From contig CM037871.1 in assembly GCA_021292105.1 (NCBI GenBank), positions 19,091,460-19,155,459 of the forward strand: DNA of 64,000 bases, given 5' to 3'. The DNA is from Anadara kagoshimensis (taxonomy: Eukaryota; Mollusca; Bivalvia; Arcoida; Arcidae). The notes under the pieces were generated by a model. It saw nothing but the letters and a program-made list of their open reading frames with translations. It ran no database searches and was not told the origin of the DNA. Below are positions 1-9,700 of this stretch, piece by piece. The position numbers and the translations under genes are program-made. Position 1 is the stretch's first letter; every line of letters begins with the position of its first letter.

Positions 1-300
1 GGTCTATATGGTTGAGGTCTCCAGTAGAACTACAAGCACAACAATGGTCATTCGCTTCTTTTACATACACTGTATTATTATTGTCTTTTTTGCATTGTCT
101 TGGCTGTTTTATCATGTATAGTTTCGGATTTGCGGATGCAATGGCTACTTTTTCGTCGTCTGCTTTTGAAAACCTAATCATCCCAATTACTTGTAGTTTT
201 GCAAACAAATCTCTCGTGAAAATAATATTTGTTCTTTCACCAAGCTCTTAGTATTTAAAATGAAAGTAACGGATCCTTGGAAAGAGAGATTTTAAAAGTT

Positions 301-500
301 ATGCCCCATTTCACGATAGGCGTTGCACTCCTTGCTGTATATTACACTGCTAAGCGCGCTGCAAAGGTTTTTGCAACTTCACATATAACGGGTGACTTAA
401 ACATTATGCCCCATTTCACTATACACGTTGCACTCTAAAACCCTTGCTGTATATTACATTACTAAGCGAGCTGCAACTCACCTATCGGGTGACTTCACGA
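301..500. repeat. Two-copy tandem duplication, 105-bp period
   Basis: A segment beginning ATGCCCCATTTCAC at 301 recurs at 406. The two share the downstream text on a ring of cell-like bases (TGCTGTATATTACA, then GCTGCAA and a GGTGACTT block), with small insertions. It lies just upstream of the BTB-like exon. Confidence 0.6.
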
Positions 501-601
501 AACAAGCGTTATATTCTTGACTATTTTCGACTTGGCCATGAAACTCCATTCAATCAATTTTCAAAAATATGGTTCTTCAATTCATTATATTTCAATTTCA
601 G

Positions 602-759
602 GTTTATTATGCGGTGCGTCACAGTTTGAGCTACCGGATTTGGAGGAGGCTTGTTGGGACTACATATACCGTTGTCTAGGGTATGGATGTTACAGGACAC
701 TGATCAGATCGACACATAAATACATACACCATAAAGTGGCGGTGAAGATACTATCAAAG
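602..759 (+). CDS. Possible internal exon of a BTB/BACK-like protein
   Basis: A 158-nt open segment lies between a plausible acceptor (pyrimidine-rich tract ending TTTCAG at 601) and a good donor (AAG|GTAATG at 760). It enters with two bases of a split codon and leaves at a codon boundary. The peptide contains ASQFELPDLEEACWDYI followed by IRSTHKYIHHKVAVKILS. The first part resembles the last helices of a BTB/POZ domain and the second could begin a BACK-type helical region. I do not recognise the specific gene. Earlier exons would lie left of the window; I found no convincing next exon to the right. It may be a true exon or a decayed fragment. Confidence 0.4.
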
Positions 760-829
760 GTAATGCAAGTCGTCTGTAAAAAAAATCATTTCAACCCACT
801 TGTTTTTAAATCACAATATTAAGCGTCTG

Positions 830-1072
830 TGTCCATGATTTCCCTGGATACATTTGACGTCTCATACCGTTCTCTCTCCGTTCTCTCTCTCTCTCAATTT
901 TGATTACTCGCTTGGCGGTTGTAGCTAGCTAAACGGGAGGTGCTTACCCTTCCGGAACACCCGGCCTCACTTCTCTTGTGGAAGTTCACCTGTTTTATCT
1001 AATGTGTTACTTTCAAAGTTTTAACTTTGCTTTGGATTGTGATTTGGACATAGATAGGTATTTTTGTTTTCA
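830..1072 (+). repeat. R1 dispersed repeat, copy 1
   Basis: This carries the R1 core: the block AGGTGCTTACCCTTCCGG, a CACCCGGCCTCACTTC block, a GTGGAAGTTCAC block, a CAAAGTTTT block and a GTGATTTGGACATAGAT block, in that order. The upstream part (TTTGACGTCTCAT) matches the longer R1 copies at 44.5 and 47.4 kb. Confidence 0.7.
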
Positions 1073-1339
1073 TAAAGTACGTTGTATCCTCGTGCATCTG
1101 AAAAGAATCACAGTTATAATTAACTAATCCAAAAACAAACACGTCAATACATTAAGACAATAGGTAACTTCACTTCAATCGTTTGATTGTATTCATATAT
1201 TCTCCATTTTCAGATAAATCATTATTTAGAAGGAACAAGACCAAACCGTTATAAACATATACAGGAAACTGCAGTCTGACCTTTGTTAGGTTGTGAACAG
1301 AGTTTATCCAAACACTGAATGCATCGTGAACTGGGTAAC

Positions 1340-1830
1340 TCAGATGCATTTCAAAGATATAGCAAGCATTTCTATTGTACGTACACGTACATCCAAATAA
1401 ACACAAACAGTTTGACTTGTGTAACAATCGGTGTAGGCTTTGGACCGATAATATATTAAACACTGCTTTAACGCAAGTAGTGCAATGACACTGGAAATGC
1501 ATTTCAAAGATATAGCAAGCATTTCTTGTGCATACAAGTACAAACAGTTTGACTTATGTCATATATCGTGGTGATTTTGAACCGTATACAGTGAATACTG
1601 GTTTAACGCAAGGAATGCAGTAACAATGGGTATGCATCCTTAAGATATACGTAGTAAGCATTATAATGAATTCAATTACATTTACATCCAGTAAACAATG
1701 GAACAGTTTTAGACATGTCTCGATAGAGACGTAGGTTTAGTGTACAAGGAATGCGACGAAACTGTATGTGCATTTCAAAAATATGTTAAGCATATCATTT
1801 GGAGAACCACAGTATATACACGTGCATGCA
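1340..1830. repeat. Degenerate ~135-155-bp tandem repeat, 3-4 units
   Basis: The phrase ATGCATTTCAAAGATATAGC begins at about 1343 and 1498, with weaker versions near 1632 and 1770. Each is followed by a CAAACAGTTT-like block and a TTTAACGCAAG-like block. Open frames on the minus strand across it (1170-1543) are products of the repetition and are not annotated as genes. Confidence 0.6.
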
Positions 1831-2264
1831 AATGTACACAGAAAATATTTGTAATGGATTAAACTATAACAGCAGCATAGCACATGATACTTTTTACTTC
1901 AAAAGGAGCATAGTCTGAGAACTATAGTTGTTAAAAACGTCATAGGTATGCCGAATTGTGAACAAATAAAAGAAAGATGTGTCACATTAAAGGCAAATAA
2001 TATAATGTTGCGCAGAATTATATCTGGTTAATAGTGCCAATTCCCTATGGATTAGATGCAGCTATTTGTACCTCAGAAAACTAACCCATTGATGTCTCAA
2101 AATTCAAAAATGCGTTGTTCCCTAAACAGCACCACATGTCGGCAAGACTGACCCGGAGAATCCGTAAAACGGCGACAATGCCGCGATTTTCAAACTTTGA
2201 ACAAAATATATCCCCTTGACATACGTGTACTTAACTAAAACTAAATAAGAAATTGATTTAATTA

Positions 2265-2530
2265 AATGAAGTTTTAGTCCCAATCAAGAGTATTTCACTT
2301 ATATCGAGACGTCACCAGCTATAGGTGAAATGGGAGAAATTTTGTCCTTTTCAGTGAGTTAAAGGCAATGTAAAGGGAGGGTTCTTTGACGTTTTAAGGT
2401 CTCTTCTGGATAATAACGTGACTTTCATTTCCAAATGGCCAGGGTTTTGGTAAAAGAACATCCACTTCCTATTTTCAAGTCTTGATCAGATCGACCTTCT
2501 GGAGAACCCGACGTCACTTACCTATACCTG
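2265..2530 (-). mobile_element. SINE family S1, strongly diverged copy
   Basis: Reading on the plus strand, the S1 tail signature (CAATCAAGAGTATTTCACTT, ATATCGAGACGTC, CAGCTATAGG) is followed by decayed equivalents of the body, including GGGTTCTTTGACG and CTTTCAAGTCTTG-like text. The tRNA-like head has decayed beyond recognition. Confidence 0.6.
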
Positions 2531-3737
2531 GTGAAAGTTAATGGGTTTGACTTAATTATAAATAAACTAAATAGTTTTATAGAAGTTTTTGTTTTGGTTT
2601 TATTTTTGTGATCTAGACATCTTTAACTATAGGCAAAGCTGCTTCAATTTCCATTTTACAATATTTTACTTGTAAAATGAGCAATGAGCAATAACAGCAC
2701 TATTCGCGCCCTTTCTACAATGACACCCTGAGTGATTCATGAAAGTACAGTCAGTATCCATTTTATGTCTCAGATTGACATTTTCAGGTACCAGGTAACT
2801 AGCATGCTTTCAACCAGATGAGCTACAGTTTTTCATTATGGACAACAAACAAAAAACGATTACAACAGCTAACAATTAATAAGGTCTGATTCTTCAAATA
2901 TCAAATAACTTAACAAGTTGGTCAGTGAAAGTATTTCGTGTATTGGGAAACATTTTGAATGTTCTGTTCCAAAGTAAATGGATAAAATTGCTATTATCAA
3001 ATTTAAGTTACTTTAGCCAAATTGTAAAGTGGGTGGTAGGTACCTGTCTCTAGGAAAATCCACTAGAAAGGCACTTTCGCAGGTAGACAACATAGAAGCC
3101 ATTACTGTCATTGGCAATATTTTCATTAAAATTTTCACCAACCATTTGGTTAAACTAACAACGAGACAGAGGGCCAGTTCCTTGAATCTTTATTAGTTTA
3201 ATCATATTTTGGTTATTGCATGAACTAGTTGTTTGTAGCTTGATTACTTTACTTAATTGATTAGTCAAAAAATATGATTTTTGTATCAATTTAAAATATG
3301 AGATGAAATTTAAGTTTAAAATGTCAAAAATGAGTAGAATCTCATCAAACTAATTAACAATGTAGCAATATTATCAATGACACGTTCTTTTACTGATGTA
3401 ATGATTTTATGTTAATTATTTATTCAACTATCAAACTTCTAACAAATGGTTCCAGGTGATAGATGTATGCTTTTTGTCAAAGATTTTTGTCATTTGATCG
3501 CAATACAAGGGACAAAACTCTTATAAATTGCATAGAGTTGCCTCTTCTTCTGGAACACACAATGCCATATCCTGGTTATCATGGCTAAGTTTATTACAAA
3601 TATCTTTAACAGTGTTGAAGGAGTAGGCCAGGCAACTTTTATGGACTGACAACAACCTCTTGTCCCAATATCTCCTAATTCCAGAAACAAGCAATTAAAA
3701 ACAAGACATTTACTTTTAAAAAAATAAATATTTATTA
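2531..3737. other. AT-rich sequence downstream of JTB, no gene seen
   Basis: No supported exon, RNA or full repeat was found. It should contain the JTB 3' untranslated region at its right end (minus direction). An AATAAA on the minus strand at 3731-3736 lies too close to the stop codon to be the working poly(A) signal, so the true signal is probably further left, for example the minus-strand AATAAA near 3419-3424. Confidence 0.4.
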
Positions 3738-6700
3738 TCATATTCCTGCTGCTATCTGTCTATTAATTTTTTCAATTAAAACTTTGTCCAATTTCTTTTG
3801 TCTCACGTGAACAATGCCATAGGATGCTATGCCAATTATAAACATCATTGCTTCAAATATCCAGAAATTTTTCTCATCCATATATGGAGAAATATCACAG
3901 CTGAAAATTCAACAAAAAGTAAAAAATTACTCTACTGGAATAGTTGAATCAATTTTAAAAAAAAAACTTAAGTTTTTGCTTTTAGTTTCAACATATACTA
4001 GTATTCAATAATGTACAATACTTCTGATAGAGTGGAGTAATGGAGCAGGTGTTTTATGTCCTAAGTCAAGATTTTTCACTTATATGGAGGTGGTCAGCGT
4101 AGCGATGGTAGAGGAAATCTGAGAGATTGTAGAAAGTCATCATGCTGCAGCAAGCAAGTGACAAACTTTTCTCACACTAGGATCTGTCCCTAGTGGAATT
4201 CAAGATGAGGAACTGTGATTCATGATGCAATTTACTAAGACCACTTGGCCATAGAACACCCTCTACTACTAGTTAATTTTAGCATCCTTACTCTGTAAAT
4301 CTGACAGATGAAAACTTCTCTTAACTGGAGACAAATACTGGTGTTGTACATATTCTTGGTTTGTACATGTATCATATGATGATCAATATCAACAAAAATG
4401 GTCGCAGGTCCATGGCCAAGGTTGGAGTAGTCAATGACACATAGATTAAACTGGTTGTAAATAAATGATAATCAAACCCAAACACTTGAAACAAAAACTT
4501 GTAAACATTTTTTGTTTATCAAGTAAATTTATACCAAACACTATCTTTAACTGTGGATGTTTATACCAAGGATATGAAATAACCTCTTCTGCATGCAATC
4601 CATACAGTTGAGCTAGAAACTAATACTAGTATCTAAGCAAAGATTATTGTAAATAAAATATGATGCTTTGAAGCTGAAACAATATATTAATGGTTTCAAC
4701 ATAAATGTACAATTTTAGAGAAGTTTAGACCTCATCAACAATGAGTGAAAAAGAGTAATGGCAACTGAATAATCCTACAGTCATTTTTCGTTCTTGTGAC
4801 GGTGAATAAAAATAAGGGCAATGAGAAAACAGCAATCTAACTGACAAACTTTCTTACACTAAGGTGTGCCTAGTGAGGGACGCTGTGATCCATAAGATGG
4901 GAATTTAGGCCACCAGGGTGATTGCATTCACAATCATGCAACAATGGGGAGTTTGCAAGCAAGAACCTACCCCTAATTTGGGTTCCAAACAAGGCTCTGA
5001 GATACACTGGCATCTAAAATCCAATGCTTCAGACCAACGGCCTGTCAGAAATACAAAATTTATAGTAATATTTACCTTCTTGTATACTTTTTATTGTCAT
5101 CACAAAGAATAACTTCTTTATAGCCAGTATCCTGACAGTACCAAATTAATGCTCTCTGTAAAAGGTAAAATACACTGTTTTGATTCCAGCATGGAAAAAA
5201 AAAACAATTTAGTTAAAAAATATTCAACTGGCATACATCATGTTTGGGATGTAAGGCAAAACTAGGGTACCAAAAGAACCATCCATATTCCACTGTACCC
5301 AAAGAAAACCTATACTTATACTACAAGCCAACTGATAAACTTTTACTCAAGTGGCGTTAGAGTAATGATGTTTTATGTCCTAATCTCTTTGACTTATTTT
5401 GAAGTGTTTAGTTCTGGGGTAGTGCATGAAATAAGATATATTTACCCATTACCAGTTAGCAAACTGACAAATGATCTTACTCTTTAAGATCTGCCAGAGT
5501 TGGATTCTAACCTTAGTGGTGAAAGGCACTGTGATCCCTGAAGTACTGGTATGTGTTTCTGATCACTGCACCACAAAGTGTTATACTGGGAGAAAACCAG
5601 AGTGTTGTACTGGGAGAAAACCAAAAGTGCTGTACTGGGAGAAAACCAAGTGTTGTACTGGGAGAAAACCAAGTGTTGTACTGGGAGAAAACCAAAAGTG
5701 TTATACTGGGAGAAAACCAAAAGTGTTGTACTGGGAGAAAACCAAAATTGTTATACTGGGAGAAAACCAAAAGTGTTGTACTGGGAGAAAACCAAAAGTG
5801 TTGTACTGGGAGAAAACCAAAAGTGTTGTACTGGGAGAAAACCAAAAGTGTTGTACTGGGAGAAAACCAAGTGTTGTACTGGGAGAAAACCAAAAGTGTT
5901 ATACTGGGAGAAAACCACCAAACATTCAGCAAGCAAAATGACTAATTTGCTAACACAAGGATCTGCTCAAGTGGGATTGGAACCTAGGGAGTAATAGGTA
6001 CTGGCCCCGGTTTCACAATCATTCCTTAGCTAAGATTTTCCTTAACTTAAATCTTGCAAAATTTCAAATCTTCTTAATTTTGTTAATTTTCAAGATTTTC
6101 AGGAATTTAATGTGTTATTTTTAAGATCACCTCAAGATTAAAACATTTGCATTCAGTTTTGACAAAAATATTCATCAATAGTTCTAAAAAGAGAGTACCA
6201 AAATTCGCTAAATTTAAGTTAAGGGAAATCTTAGCTAAGGAATGATTGTGAAACGGGGCCCTGTGAGTATATGATTTAAACCAATTGGCCATCAAAATCC
6301 TTCTCCCCGTCTGAAGAGGATTTGTACATGAAATTTAATTTTGGAATTAACTTTTCAAGGTCTGCCTTACTTACCAGTTCAGGCTTTGTACATCTTTTAC
6401 AATCTTCTAAAATGGAAAACTTTCTTGATTTACATGTTTTATTCTCACCTACGAAAAAAGAAAAAAAAATACATTTCAATTAAGTAACTTAGTATTTGTT
6501 TCCTGGTACATCAGATAGCTTAAATATGTCAAATGGGCCTTAAAGATTTTAACAAGAGGCCCATGGGCCTTAACGCTCACCTGAGGAAGAGTACATATCT
6601 TATGCAGAGGTTCATGGTCAATGACATTAATAAAAGAGAATATCAAAATTTTCAGCAGTAAGGGCCAATAATATGCAAGTATTTTTGCAAATTAATTATA

Positions 6701-9700
6701 ATAATTATTATATAAGTATGCTATATAACATATTTAAGTCTAGCTACAATATATTATTTATAAACAGCTAAAACATCTGTATATTAAAATGTGCATTAGG
6801 CCAATACCTACAATATTCCAATATATGCCTATACAAAAAGTTTATAGTTTTTGAGATAATTAACCATTTAAGTATTCGTTTGCATCAATGACCTTGACCT
6901 TTGAACTTATGACCTTCATTCATATATCAAAATGATTGATGCGCAAATGCCTACAATATTCCAATATACATGCCTATACAAAATGTTTATAGTTTTTGAG
7001 ATAATTAACCATTTAAGTATTCATTTGCATCAATGACCTTGACCTTTAAACCTACGACCTTCATTCATATATCAAAATGATCATTAGGCCAATACCTACA
7101 ATATTCTAATATACATGCCTATACAAAAAGTTTATAGTTTCTGAGATAATTAACCATTTAAGTATTAGTTTGCATCTATGAACTTGACCTTTGAACCTAT
7201 GAACTTCATTCATATATCAAAATGATTGTTGTGCAAATGCCTACAATATTCTAATATACATGCCTATACAAAAAGTTTATAGTTTTTGAGATAATTAACC
7301 ATTTAAATATTCGTTCGCAGCTATGACCTTGACCTCTGAACCTATGACCTTCATTCATATACCAAAATGACCGTTAGGCCAATACCTACAATATTCCATT
7401 ATACATGCCTATACAAAAAGTTTATAGTTTTTGAGATAATTAACCATTTAAGTATTCGTTCAAGTCTATGACCTTGACCTTTGAACCTATAACCTTCATT
7501 CATATATCAAAATGATTGTTAGGCCAATACCTACAATATTCCAATATACATGCCTATACAAAAAGTTTATAGTTTTTGAGATAATTAACCATTTAAGTAT
7601 CTGTGAGCGTCTATGACCTTGACCTTTGAACCTATGACCTTCATTCATATATCAAAATGATCATTAGGCCAATACCTACAATATTCTAATATACATGCCT
7701 ATACAAAAAGTTTATAGTTTCTGAGATAATTAACCATTTAAGTATTAGTTTGCATCTATGACCTTGACCTTTGAACCTATGAACTTCATTCATATATCAA
7801 AATGATCGTTAGGCCAATACCTACAATATTCCAATATACATGCCTATACAAAAAGTTGATAGTTTTTTGAGATAATTAACCATTTCAGTATTTGTTTACA
7901 TCTGTGACCTTGACCTTTGAACTCATGACCTTTATTCATATATCAAATGACCATTGTGCCATTACCTACAATATTCTGATATACATGCCTATACAAAAAA
8001 TTCATAGTTTTGCAGATAATTAACTATTTTGGTATTCTTGGACATCTGTGACCTTGACCTTTGAACCCATGACCCTGATCTATGTATCAAAATGATCGTC
8101 TTGTCAATACCTACAAATAACTGAAAATCCTATGCCATTATCACAAGAAATGTTTAAAAAATAGCATTTTTTATCAAAGGTCAAAAACTGGGACATGACC
8201 TTGACCTTCGACCTTGACATCAATTGGAAGAAAATTGCAAGACAAGATCAACAGTGAAAACTCCATACAATTACCTTCAGCCGTTATGAAGTTATAACAA
8301 TAAATGACTCATTTTAAAAATTATGTAATTTTATGCAAAAACGTGTAACCTATTTTTCGTCTAATTTTCATGAAAAACACAATTTTAATGTTCCCAGGTA
8401 TGCTGAATCCAAATATCCAATCAAAATTTGCCTGCACCTTTTGGTTTCAGAGAAGAAGATTTTTTTGTGTTTTTGCTATTTTTAGTAACAGCGACCATCT
8501 TGTTGGGCGTGGCCAAACCCCGAACACAATTTTGAAATGCTGTTACCCAGGCATGATAATCACCAAGTTTCATCAAATATGGCCCAGTAGTTTTGGAGGA
8601 GAAGATTAAAATGTAAAGTTTACGCACGACGCACGACGGACAACGGACGGTGATAGATTGCAATAGCTCATCTGAGCCTTTGGCTCAGGTGAGCTAAAAA
8701 TCACATAAAATCTATCTTAGCAAGTTAAAGTCTCACATTTTCAGACTATCATTCAGGAAAATGAGATCATATAATCAAATTATAATTGGTTATTTGGTTG
8801 ATTGCTGTTTCATGTCACATCAGCAAGTTTTCAGTTATTCACAAAAAACTAATTAGTTGTTATCATTAATCTCAAGGATCTCTTTAATACAAGTTCCTGT
8901 GGTGTGTGATATTTTGCAAGTATTTCTGATATACCTTCTTTGTACTAGTGTGTGTTTATGGTGACCAAGGAAAAACTTTTCTCACTTGCGGTCAATTGGG
9001 GTTCACAGTGGTACTTTCGTAACACACCTTGGTTTTTGTAGGCTACAAACTAACCATTTGGCTTCCAGGGCCCCACAAACGCTGACAAGGTCATTCGGCG
9101 GTAAAGATCACGAAAAAAAAGCCCCCAAAATATAGGTATAAACTAACATACACATGATAGTGGTGGATTCAATATGCATAACGTAGCCTATAAAGGGCAC
9201 CAGGTTATATCCTTGGGTAGTCCGACTAATCAGCCCACTAAACCCCTATTTTGATTAAACCCCCAACAAGTAAAAAATCAAAACAGGATTTAGTGGGCTG
9301 ACTAGATGGACTAATCCTCGGGCAGTGTCAACACACTCAGACATTACACAGATTTACCTGCCGATAATAGGATTCGCCGCCGTACCACGTGATCAATACC
9401 TCTTAACGTTTGTGCAGAACATTTTGATAAACGTCAACGTTACAAATTCCCGGAATAATGTCGGTTTTACGGGAAAGCGTCATATTGTGTGATTCCATGT
9501 CCATTGGAAACAAGCGTTTCACACACACGTTAGAAGGTATCACGTGGTACAGCAGCAAACCCCATTAGACGGTCTTACATTTACACCTAGGACAATGATC
9601 TTAATCAACTCTGTATTTAATACCAGTTTTTAACTACTTGTTTATTCAGCGACACTTGTCGATCTGTCACTGGCACTTGTTAATTACAGGTGACCAAGCT

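Noticed and set aside
5471-5994. Long overlapping open frames on both strands
   Set aside because: All derive from the 23/25-bp minisatellite, which lacks stop codons in several frames. No splice signals, domain or start context.
8370-8663. Opposite-strand open frames of 79-80 aa
   Set aside because: They lie in the right part of the Helitron-like element and show no domain or splice context.
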